From a virus, in the IMG/VR virus record IMGVR_UViG_3300048011_000762, positions 1-22,341 of that record: 22,341 nt of DNA, one strand, 5' to 3'. The notes beneath the pieces were generated by a model that searched no databases, was not told where the DNA came from, and saw only the letters and a list, made by a program, of their open reading frames with translations. Below, in pieces: positions 5,833-15,400 of the stretch. How positions within the stretch are numbered: the first letter of the stretch is position 1; each line of letters begins with the position of its first letter. Position numbers and translations under genes: made by a program.

Positions 5833-7592
5833 TGGCCGCTAATACATATCTAGAAGTAACGAATGTCGATTTTGAAGACATTCGTAGTAATCTAAAAACA
5901 TATCTAGGATCACAAACACAGTTTCAGGACTACGACTTTGAAGGTAGTAACATGGCTGTGCTTTTGGACCTTCTTGCTTATAATACTCATTATAATGCAT
6001 TCTATACAAACATGATTGCCAATGAAATGTTCTTGGACACTGCACAGCAAAGAGATAGTGTCGTATCAAGAGCAAAAGAACTTGGCTATATAACTCGTTC
6101 TGCGAGAGGTGCTTCAGCGAATGTCACTATTACATTTACTGGTATTGCAAATACGACTAACGAATTTATTCTTCCAAAGAATAGTAAATTTACTACAACG
6201 ATTGACGATATTGCATATACATTTGTTACACCTAAGGCTATCACCGTAGAAAATTCCGCAAACACATTTAGCAAAGCGATTACTATTGAAGAGGGTGAAC
6301 CCCTAACTCATAGATTTGTAGTTAATACTTCTAATCCTGTAAAATATGTTTTGCCTAACAAGAATATCGACACAAGCAGTATTTCTGTTAGAGTTCAAGA
6401 ATCTTCAACAAATTTAGCAAATACAGTATTCACAGAAGCGACTAATATTCGTGAGGTAAACTCATCATCAACAGTTTATTATTTGCAAGAGTGTGCGGAT
6501 CAGCAATATGAATTATACTTTTCATCTGGTGCGCTAGGCAAACCTTTGAAGAATGATCAGATTATAATTGTGGATTATCGTGTATGTAATGCTGATGAAA
6601 CGAATGGTGCTAATACGTTTACCGTTGATACACTCAACATTACGCCCAATTATACCTCAGCATCAATTTCAACAAACTCCGTTGCTAGGGGTGGTCATCC
6701 TATTGAAACTGTGGATTCAATCAAGTTTAATGCACCACGAAATTTTGAAGTTCAGAATCGTGCGGTTGTAAATAACGACTATCAAAGAATACTTCTAAAT
6801 GAGAATACTGATCTTCAGTCTGTAACTGCATTTGGCGGAGAACTTGCAGACCCTGCTGTTTTTGGTAAAGTGTTTATTGCAATTAAGCCATTTCAAGAGC
6901 AATTTTCAACCGCATTGAGAAAGCAAGAGATTAGAGAGACTATCTTGGATAGAACGCCTCTTGGAATTGATCCTGTAATTATTGATCCAGAATATATCTT
7001 TATTATTCCAACTGTCACTACGTTCTATGACGCTTTGAAAACTACACTCACTGCATCATCGACAGCGGCATCTATTAGAGCGGCTATTGATTCTTTTGAT
7101 GAGAAGAACTTAGAAAGATTTGGAAATAAACTAAGATATTCTAGATTTGTTCGGGCTCTTGATAATACAGATGAAGGTATTTTGAATAACAATGTAACTA
7201 TTAATATTCAAAAGAGATTTGTGCCTAATACTCAAGTCGCTGAAAAGGTCACCCTAAGATTTAATAATGCTATCAGAACAAACACACTATCTTCTACAAA
7301 GTTTACTTTCAATGGATTTGATGCATTCTTAGATGATGATGGTTTGGGCAATATTAATATTTTCCGTTTCAACGCTGATAAGCAGAAAGTCAATATTGTC
7401 AATGCAATCGGTTCAATAAACTATGATACAGGTCTTGTTGAAATTGAAGGATTTAATCCTTCAGCATATGATGGTATTGAAATTAAAGTTTCTGTTCAGC
7501 CAGTAAGTCTAGATATAACACCTGTGCGTGAACAGATTCTAATTATGCGTGGTTCTGATGCAACAATCACTGCGGTATCCGAGATAAATTAA
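5832..7592 (+). CDS. gp6: Baseplate wedge protein gp6 (J-like)
   Basis: The 586-aa product (T4 gp6 is 660 aa) has the strongly conserved N-terminus of the family: FEDIRSNLKTYLGSQTQFQD at residues 14-33, then FEGSNMAVLLDLLAYNTHYN (37-56), ANEMFLDTAQQRDSVVSRAK (63-82) and LGYITRSARGASANVTITF. The middle is a baseplate-J-like beta region. Residues from about 290 (RNFEVQNRAVVNNDYQRILL) to 440 form the helical domain that dimerises with neighbouring gp6 subunits to close the inner baseplate ring. The C-terminal 120 residues are beta-rich. It starts on the gp25 stop and ends 1 nt before the next gene. No truncation or unusual composition was noticed. Confidence 0.94.
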   Translation: MAANTYLEVTNVDFEDIRSNLKTYLGSQTQFQDYDFEGSNMAVLLDLLAYNTHYNAFYTNMIANEMFLDTAQQRDSVVSRAKELGYITRSARGASANVTITFTGIANTTNEFILPKNSKFTTTIDDIAYTFVTPKAITVENSANTFSKAITIEEGEPLTHRFVVNTSNPVKYVLPNKNIDTSSISVRVQESSTNLANTVFTEATNIREVNSSSTVYYLQECADQQYELYFSSGALGKPLKNDQIIIVDYRVCNADETNGANTFTVDTLNITPNYTSASISTNSVARGGHPIETVDSIKFNAPRNFEVQNRAVVNNDYQRILLNENTDLQSVTAFGGELADPAVFGKVFIAIKPFQEQFSTALRKQEIRETILDRTPLGIDPVIIDPEYIFIIPTVTTFYDALKTTLTASSTAASIRAAIDSFDEKNLERFGNKLRYSRFVRALDNTDEGILNNNVTINIQKRFVPNTQVAEKVTLRFNNAIRTNTLSSTKFTFNGFDAFLDDDGLGNINIFRFNADKQKVNIVNAIGSINYDTGLVEIEGFNPSAYDGIEIKVSVQPVSLDITPVREQILIMRGSDATITAVSEIN

Positions 7593-7593
7593 A

Positions 7594-10500
7594 ATGGCAA
7601 TTAGCGAAAAACTATCCTCTCTCGTTCAAAGTCAGTTTCCTTCTTTCTATAATGAAGAAGGTGAGAACTTTATGGCTTTTGTTAAGGCCTATTATGAGTG
7701 GATGGAAACAACGGATCAGACACAGCATGAGTTGAAGAAACTTGTTGAATATAAAGATATTGATGATACGATTGATGAGTACATTGAATATTTTCGCAGA
7801 ACGGTTATGGCAGAAGTGCCGGAAAATGCTGTTGCTGATAAAAGATTATTGGCGAAACACATTAAGGATTTTTATCAATCAAAGGGCACACTCGCATCAT
7901 ATAAGTTGCTTTTCAGAATTTTATATAATGAAGATGTTGAGGTCAACTATCCTGCAGATCAAATTCTAAAAATATCTGATGGCGATTGGCGTATTGACAG
8001 ATATGTAACAACAGGCCATGATGTAAACAATTTACGTTTTATAGGCAAAACAGTTGTAGGTAATGACTCTGGTGCTGAAGCACTTGTTGAAAATGTTGTA
8101 AAGAGATCCATTCGTGGTAGAGTTATTGATCAAATTTATGTTTCAAATATAAAGGGATCTTTCAATCACTTAGAGCCAATCAAACTTAAAACTGCTATAG
8201 ACGGTACACCGCACACTCCTATTATTGAGGCGGGCATTGCAAACTTTACAATTGTGTCTGCTGGCGGTAGATATAATCCAGGCGATGTTCTTGAAATTAT
8301 CTCAAGTGATAAGGGTAAGTTTGGTAAGATTGTTGTAACTCAAACAGTCGATTTGAACGGTGCCATTACATTTTCATTACTAGATGGCGGTTCAGGATAC
8401 TCTTCAAGCATTAATGACACCACTCAGATTACTCTAAGTGGTGGTGACGGATCATCACCCGCAAGTTTTGCTATTGCAAGAGATGACTTGAATGACACAT
8501 TTGCTTTATCTCTTAATGTAAATCTTATTGGTAGTAATACAATATTCGGTACTTTAGGTCCGACAATCACTCACACAGATGGTGGATCAAGAAAAGCAGA
8601 CACATTTGCAAATACTATTTTAGCCCAGCCTGATTATGGATTTCAAGAAACTGGCCAGGCTTTAACTGACGGAATAAACTTTAGATCAAATTCAAATGCA
8701 GTCATTGTTATAGCGAACACTTCTGATCCTTCAGTTGTTGTTGGTGATAGTTTGTATGGAGTGACATCTGGCGCAAACGCCACTGTATCGGCGATTGGAA
8801 GAGCATACAATAGCACAAATGTCATATTGCGTGTAGATGGGTATAAAAATTTTAGTGGAAGTGAAAAAGTAAATAAATCTACTGCTACGGGTACAACCGT
8901 TGGTACAGTTTCATCCTTCAACGCAAATACAATAGGTTATCATGTTCTACAATTTGGCAATACCGCAAGTCAGGTTGTTCTTGCTGGTCAAGAGCTGGTA
9001 GGTAGAACATCTGGTGCTTTTGGTGTAGTAAAGAAGGTTGTCTCAACAGTTGCTAACGGATATAGTCGTGGTGCTGGCGGTGCTGACGATAGGCATTTGG
9101 TTACAGTACAAGTGACTGCAAATACTACAGCAAATCTTACATCACAGTTTGATGCTGGTCCTATGAGATCGTTTACTGAAAATGAGGGATTGAGAATTGT
9201 TGGCGCTAATACCACTGTTGGTAATGTTGTAAGTACAACTTCAAACTCACAGATTGAAAATATTTATACAAAACTATCAGATGCATTTTTATTCCAGTCT
9301 GCTACAATCGGTACAATTTCACAATTGTCAAATCGTGTTGGTGGTTCTGGTTTCTCTGTTGCGCCTGTAGTTACTGTCAAAGATACTTCCGTAGCCGCAC
9401 TTGGTATTGGTGATCAGTATATAACGCTTCAATATAGTCATCCAAATTTTGGCACAAGCAACTCTCAGATTCTTGTTATTGATACAAATGATAGAGTGTC
9501 GCAGGCAAATACGGGTGCTTCAGGCGATGTAATGCAACGTATATTTACAAGACAGTATTCAAATGGAACATACGAAACGCAGATACGAGTGTGGCAAGAT
9601 CAATTGCAAAGAACACCGGGCAATGCATTCTTTGCTAATAATCAACATTTAGATATCATATTTTTTACAGATGCATCTCAAGACACACAAACATCTGGCA
9701 GCCCAGGCGTAGCTAAGATTGTAAATCTTCAAGATGAAGGTGTTCTTGGCGATAATGCTACTGTCAATGCTTCAGTCGGTGCAAATGGTACAATTACTGC
9801 ATTGAGGGTTGTAGATTCAGGATTTAATCATACACAAAATGAATTGGTAACGCTTTCTACCACTGATCATCCAACTGCAACCGCCGCACAGTTAAGATTG
9901 TCACTTGCTGATGTAGCAAATTCTGAAGGCTATTATGCAACTTCAAGAAGTCATATATCTACAAAGAGAGGCTTTATACAAGACAGTCGTTTCTATCAAG
10001 AATTTTCTTATGAGGTTGATGCCGCTGTTTCATTGCAAAGATATAGAGATATTGCTTTAAAATTGGTTCATCCTGCAGGTCAAGCACTGTTTGGAAAATT
10101 CAAATCAACATCTAATGTTGATGTTAATATTTCTGTATCGAAAGTACAGAGAAAGAGATTCAATGCAAATGGAACAGTTTCAATAACAAAATCTAAAGCA
10201 AGTGGTACTGTTTCTATTACCAATAACACATTCAATCTAACTGGATCTGGTACTTCACTCTCTACACAGTTCGCAAATGGTTCTTCCCTATTAGTTGAAT
10301 CATCACATAATAAGTTCTTTGAAGTTCGACTAAATAGAACTGCAAATACAATATCCGCAAATATGAGTTCGGCTTGGGTATATGGCAATGTTTCTGGCGC
10401 TAACGTCTACTATGCAAACGCATTTAACATTGTGGGTTCATCAACAACTCTGACTTCAGAATTTGCAAACGGAGATATTATTTCTATTGAAACTGCTCCA

Positions 10501-10626
10501 GAAGGTTATAGACAACTGCAACTAAATAAAGTTATTAGTGCCACTAGCGCAAATCTTGTCGCAAACTGGACACTTGCCGATGTGTCTAGTGCTAATGCTT
10601 ACTACTACTCAGGGAATATCACATAA
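7594..10626 (+). CDS. Large baseplate wedge protein in gp7 position
   Basis: The 1010-aa product lies between gp6 and gp8 and matches T4 gp7 in place and size (1032 aa). The N-terminal 140 residues are helical and conserved-looking: LSSLVQSQFPSFYNEEGENF, FVKAYYEWMETT, then HIKDFYQSKGTLASYKLLFR and ILYNEDVEV, a pattern common to tail structural proteins of marine T4-like phages. The rest is beta-rich with GGSGY-type turns (around residues 265 and 583) and near the C-terminus two tandem copies of a 64-residue module (about 877-940 and 941-1005). gp7 is the outer scaffold of each wedge and initiates wedge assembly with gp10. Direct resemblance to T4 gp7 is not obvious by eye, so the number rests on synteny. 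It overlaps the gp8 start by one base. Confidence 0.65.
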   Translation: MAISEKLSSLVQSQFPSFYNEEGENFMAFVKAYYEWMETTDQTQHELKKLVEYKDIDDTIDEYIEYFRRTVMAEVPENAVADKRLLAKHIKDFYQSKGTLASYKLLFRILYNEDVEVNYPADQILKISDGDWRIDRYVTTGHDVNNLRFIGKTVVGNDSGAEALVENVVKRSIRGRVIDQIYVSNIKGSFNHLEPIKLKTAIDGTPHTPIIEAGIANFTIVSAGGRYNPGDVLEIISSDKGKFGKIVVTQTVDLNGAITFSLLDGGSGYSSSINDTTQITLSGGDGSSPASFAIARDDLNDTFALSLNVNLIGSNTIFGTLGPTITHTDGGSRKADTFANTILAQPDYGFQETGQALTDGINFRSNSNAVIVIANTSDPSVVVGDSLYGVTSGANATVSAIGRAYNSTNVILRVDGYKNFSGSEKVNKSTATGTTVGTVSSFNANTIGYHVLQFGNTASQVVLAGQELVGRTSGAFGVVKKVVSTVANGYSRGAGGADDRHLVTVQVTANTTANLTSQFDAGPMRSFTENEGLRIVGANTTVGNVVSTTSNSQIENIYTKLSDAFLFQSATIGTISQLSNRVGGSGFSVAPVVTVKDTSVAALGIGDQYITLQYSHPNFGTSNSQILVIDTNDRVSQANTGASGDVMQRIFTRQYSNGTYETQIRVWQDQLQRTPGNAFFANNQHLDIIFFTDASQDTQTSGSPGVAKIVNLQDEGVLGDNATVNASVGANGTITALRVVDSGFNHTQNELVTLSTTDHPTATAAQLRLSLADVANSEGYYATSRSHISTKRGFIQDSRFYQEFSYEVDAAVSLQRYRDIALKLVHPAGQALFGKFKSTSNVDVNISVSKVQRKRFNANGTVSITKSKASGTVSITNNTFNLTGSGTSLSTQFANGSSLLVESSHNKFFEVRLNRTANTISANMSSAWVYGNVSGANVYYANAFNIVGSSTTLTSEFANGDIISIETAPEGYRQLQLNKVISATSANLVANWTLADVSSANAYYYSGNIT
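10222..10617 (+). repeat. Tandem 64-residue beta modules at end of gp7-position protein
   Basis: Residues about 877-940 and 941-1005 align at a spacing of 64 residues. Each starts with NxFN-[LI]-x-GS-x-T-x-L, continues with a QFANG or EFANGD turn, and ends with an xxNVYY or xxNAYYY strand. The DNA copies are divergent, so this is an old duplication. A related module occurs in the next-but-one protein near residues 585-650. Confidence 0.7.
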
Positions 10627-12398
10627 TGCCTTCATATAATAGCAAAGAAATGAGTATAATGAATGCAAAGGCTTTTATCGAGTCTTTGTCACATGAAGAT
10701 GGACGTAATACAAAAGAATCAAATATTCTTTATGCTGTTCTAGGCAATCAACTACCATATATTAACGAGCCTACGGCTACTACTCCAGTTGAAACTGATA
10801 AGAATAAGCAAAGAGAACTTTGGAGAGAAGCGATCGGTGCTAAGAAAATTACAACGGGTGATGTAAGTCATGTTGTTCCTCGTTATAATTGGACATCAGG
10901 CACAGTCTATGCACAATATCGTGATAGTGATACTAATCTTTACACTAGACCATTTTATGTTATCACTGATGAGAATAACGTATATAAATGTCTCTCAAAT
11001 AACAAGGGTGTAGCATCTACTATAAAGCCAGCAGACTTTTCTACACTACCATTTACTTTGTCTGACGGCTATACATGGAAATTCATGTATACAATTTCTC
11101 TTGGTGAAGCAGACAAGTTTCTAACTGTATCTCACATGCCAGTGAAAACAATTTCTGTAACTGATGGTTCTGTAGAGGGTGATAGACAACTTTCGGTTCA
11201 AAATGCGGCAGTCAATAGTTCTATCGAAATTATTGAGACAGTTGCTTCAGGCACAGGTTATCACCAAGTATCAAATGGTGTTGTAACATCAGCAACATCC
11301 ACTACAATTAGACTTTCGGCTGCTGGCGATAACCCACCATCATCAGTTGATAACTTCTATAATGGATCGTCAATTTACATTACATCAGGAACTGGTTCTG
11401 GACAGATTCGTAGAGTTATTGACTATGCAGGGTCAACAAAAACATTTACTGTAAATTCTGCCTTTAGTACAATCGCTAATACGGATTCACGTTGTATTGT
11501 TTCACCTACAGTAACTATTCGTGGTGACGGGCAAGGCGCCTTGGCTTACTCTGAGGTTAATACTCTAGGTCAAATTGCAAATGTTGATATTATTTCAGTA
11601 GGAAGTCAATATTCTGAAGCAGACATAATTATTTCAGCAAACTCTATTCATGGTGCAGGCGCAACAGCAAATGCAATTATTTCTCCAATTGGCGGTCATG
11701 GTAAAGATCCTGTTCGTGAATTGGGTGGAGACAGAGTTCTTCTCAATGTTCAGTTTGAAGGTTCACTAGGAGTATCTGCCAATGGTAGTGGATATATTCC
11801 AGCAAATACAGACTTCAGATCAATTAGTATTTTGAAAGATCCTATTCTAAAAGTGGATGCGAATAATAATCATGTGTCTACTGAATCAATAGCAAATACT
11901 TCAAATAGTCCTAGCACACTCAGACTCACAACTCGGGCTCTCATATCGTACACACAGATGGACGGAAATAATCCAGTCAATCCCATTGTTGCGGGTGAAA
12001 CTCTCACCAACGAAAGAATGAGACTTCTCTCTGAACTTGGTACACTAGGTTTTATTACAGAATTAAACCCAACTATCAGAACAAATCAGGCCGCTGATAA
12101 GGCTGTTTATGGTGCTAATGGCAACGTGGTATTTGTTAAGAGAGATGAGACCGAAACTGATACATCCTTCTATAATGTTTATATAAATAATGTACAGAGT
12201 TTTAGCAATCGTGTTCCCTTCACACAAGCAGATCAAATTCTAAAGAGAGGTAGTGCTACTAAGATAGCAACTATTTCTTCAATTAAGGGGCCCGAAGCGA
12301 ATACATTCTCAGGCGAATTTATCTATACAGAGAATGTACAAAAAGTTACAAGAGATGTAGAGCAAACAGAAGATATTAAGATCATTCTGGATTTCTAA
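10626..12398 (+). CDS. gp8: Baseplate wedge protein gp8, enlarged
   Basis: The 590-aa product is much longer than T4 gp8 (334 aa). The N-terminal part has the features expected of gp8: a PRYNWTSGTVYAQYRDSDTN stretch, a PFYVITDENNVYKCL strand pair, and SDGYTWKFMYTISLGEADKF, matching T4's 'GDGYVWEYLFEI' block. The C-terminus ENVQKVTRDVEQTEDIKIIL resembles the T4 ending (MENRPPIIMAMDQTEEINIL). Between them, about residues 200-360, lies extra beta sequence with GTGY and GSQY turns and a VTIRGDGQGALAYSEV repeat-like strand set. gp8 dimers sit on the wedge and bind gp7 and gp10. The start overlaps the previous stop by one base and an 11-nt gap follows. An extra-domain insertion is the best reading of the size difference. 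Confidence 0.84.
   Translation: MPSYNSKEMSIMNAKAFIESLSHEDGRNTKESNILYAVLGNQLPYINEPTATTPVETDKNKQRELWREAIGAKKITTGDVSHVVPRYNWTSGTVYAQYRDSDTNLYTRPFYVITDENNVYKCLSNNKGVASTIKPADFSTLPFTLSDGYTWKFMYTISLGEADKFLTVSHMPVKTISVTDGSVEGDRQLSVQNAAVNSSIEIIETVASGTGYHQVSNGVVTSATSTTIRLSAAGDNPPSSVDNFYNGSSIYITSGTGSGQIRRVIDYAGSTKTFTVNSAFSTIANTDSRCIVSPTVTIRGDGQGALAYSEVNTLGQIANVDIISVGSQYSEADIIISANSIHGAGATANAIISPIGGHGKDPVRELGGDRVLLNVQFEGSLGVSANGSGYIPANTDFRSISILKDPILKVDANNNHVSTESIANTSNSPSTLRLTTRALISYTQMDGNNPVNPIVAGETLTNERMRLLSELGTLGFITELNPTIRTNQAADKAVYGANGNVVFVKRDETETDTSFYNVYINNVQSFSNRVPFTQADQILKRGSATKIATISSIKGPEANTFSGEFIYTENVQKVTRDVEQTEDIKIILDF
12182..12189 (+). promoter_or_regulatory. Intragenic TATAAATA, doubtful late promoter
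   Basis: This perfect T4 late promoter octamer lies inside gp8, 221 nt upstream of the DUF4815-type gene. It could give extra transcription of the long peripheral gene block. It also encodes ordinary Tyr-Ile-Asn codons, and the base composition alone predicts a few such matches in the window, so chance is the more likely explanation. Confidence 0.15.
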
Positions 12399-12409
12399 AG
12401 GTAAAATAA

Positions 12410-15400
12410 ATGAGCATTGAAACTAATCTAAATCAAAGTCCATATTTTGACGATTTCGCTGAAAATAAAAATTTTCATCGTGTTTTATTTCGTCCCGGGT
12501 TTGCTGTACAGGCAAGAGAACTAACACAACTACAATCTATTCTGCAAAATCAGATTGAAAGATTTGCTGATGAAATTCTAGTTGACGGTACTATTGTTAC
12601 TGGTTCACCAATAAAAACAGAAACAATTAATTTTGTAAAACTCCGTGACAAAGACGCCAATAATCGGGTTGTTCTTCTTTCAGATTTCTTTTCTGGTGGT
12701 TCAGTAGCAAATGCGACAGTAACTGGCGCAACTTCTGGAATGACCGCACAGTTGGTTGATGCAAAAGAAGGATCTGAAGCCGCTGATCCTAACTTCTTCT
12801 CTATCTTTGTTCAATATACAAACTCTGGCGCAAACAATACAACAAAGGCATTTAGCGATAATGAAACTCTCGTAGTTCGCAATAGAAATGGTGGTGCATT
12901 TATTGTTGCCGCTAATACGATTGCTTCATCTTCAACTGGTACAGGCTATAGAGCAACAGTTGGTGATGGTATTCTATATCACAAAGGCAACTTTATTCGT
13001 ATTTCTCCACAGAGCATTATTGTAAATAAATTTAATGCAAGACCATCTGCACAGATTGGTTTTGAATCTGCCGAAACAATCATTGATTCAAATCAGGATT
13101 CTTCATTGCTTGATAATGCGACAGGTGCAACCAACTTTGCCGCACCGGGCGCTAATCGCTTAAAGATCACACCAACCCTTGTTGCTCGTCCAATAAATTC
13201 AGCAAACACAACTACATTCGTTACAGTTGCGGAAATCATAGATGGTACAGTAACAAAAAAGAATACTGATACAATATACTCTGATCTCGGTAAATATATT
13301 GCAGAGAGAACATATGATACAAATGGTAACTATGCAGTAAGTCCATTTAATGTTCGTATTCGTGAGCATCTAAAGTCTGGTACAAATCTTGGTCGCTATT
13401 CGGATGGTAATTATCTTAAACTGGTTGCCGAGATTGAAAAGGGTGCAGGCTATGTTAATGGTAATAAGGTTGAATTAATCAACCCTATATACAAAGACGT
13501 AGATAAAGCAACTGATTTTGAAACTAAAGATGGTAGAGTAATTTCACAAGGCTTTGGTAATTACATCATTGCTAAAGAAGTTGTTGGTACATGGGACTTC
13601 CAAGGTCTACGACAAGTATCTTTGCGTGATGGCGCACAAAAAGGCATCTCTGGTAAAAACTTAGGCGCACAAGGCGCACAAGGCGCAGAGATTGGTACTG
13701 CAAGAGTTCGTGGTTTTCAACATCACAGCGGTACGCCAGGAACATTTAACGGTCAATTTAGAATTTATCTTTTTGACATTTCAATGAATGCCGGTAAATC
13801 ATTCTCTGATGTTCGTGGTATCTATGAGAATAATTCATCGGGTCCTAAGTCGATGGCCGATATTGTTCTTACAAACGGCCAAGCAAAACTTCAAGAGCCT
13901 GGGTTGAATACGCTTGTATTCCCATTCACACAAAGAGGAACAAAACAACTTACAGATTCAACTGGCACAGTTGACACACAGTTTGTGTTTAGAACAGAAA
14001 AGACTGTTACATTCACTGGTGGCACTGCTACGGTTACTGCTAACTCGGCACATGCTGGCGGCACTGAAACTCTAAATGAAACCGGCACTTTAACAAATAC
14101 AGAAGAGCGTAACGTACTTGTTGTTGCAAAGTCTGCGGCTGAAACTGCGGCACATACTGGATCAATTTCGGGTACAAGTGGCAATACTGTAACTGGATCA
14201 GGTACAGTATTTACGACAGCATATCAAGTCGGCGACTTCATCAAAATCGGTTCTAATCCTATTCAGAGAATTACACAGATTGTAGGCGACACTTCATTGA
14301 AAGTTGCTAATACATACGGTGGTTCAGAAACAGGCGCACACAAGACAATTTTTCCAACAGGATATATCTTTGATCTATCAGGTAACGGAACGATTTCGTC
14401 TACTTCTACGGCACACACAATCAATCTACAGCAAGCGAATCTATCTTCATTCTCAGCCTCTGTCTACTTTAATGTATTGAGAACTTCAGCGGTTCAAACG
14501 ACTAAGACTGTAAATAAGAACAGATTTGTACACATTAATACTGGATCAAACCCTGCCTCGGCTTCTGGCCCATGGCCTCTGGGTGTTTCAGACGCATTTA
14601 AGTTGGTTGCAGTATACAAAGGTTCTAACACCGGAGTGACAACTACAGATAATGATGTTACTTCACACTTTGAACTTGATACTGGCATGAAAGATGCTAT
14701 GTACGATACAGCGTTTTTGAAGAAGAAGTCAACAAGCACACTAAACACAACCAATGCTGGCTTGATGGTAAAGTTTCATCACTACGGTAGAGATCGTTCA
14801 CAGGGCATTGGTTTCTTGTCAGTTGATTCATATCCTGTAGATGATAATAACACAGCAAATACATCAGCAATCACGACCCAAGATATTCCAAAGTTTGTCT
14901 CGCCGACAACTGGTAAATCATATGACTTGCGTGATGCAGTTGACTTTAGACCTCTCAAAGCGAATACGGTTGCAGTATCAACAACTGGTACAGTAGCATT
15001 GGCTCCAACGAATCCAACTGCCGCAACTTCATTTGACATTGATGCTGATGGTGCATACTTCCCAACACCAGATGAAAACTTCCAAGCAGACGTTCAGTTC
15101 TATCTACCAAGAAAAGACAGAGTGGTAGTAACAGACAGTGGCCGTGTTGAAGTTATCAAAGGTGTTCCATCACTAACACCAAAAACGCCTGACGAAAAAG
15201 CAGGCACAATGACCATCAGTGTGCTAGATATTCCAGTGTACCCATCACTTTCAGCGCAAGTTGCAAGAGAAACAGGTAGAACAGACTATCAGGTAAAGAT
15301 GACACTTGAAAACAATCGTAGATATACCATGCGTGATCTAAGAGCGATTGAAGATCGTGTGAAAAATCTAGAATACTACACTTCACTAAACGCTCTTGAA

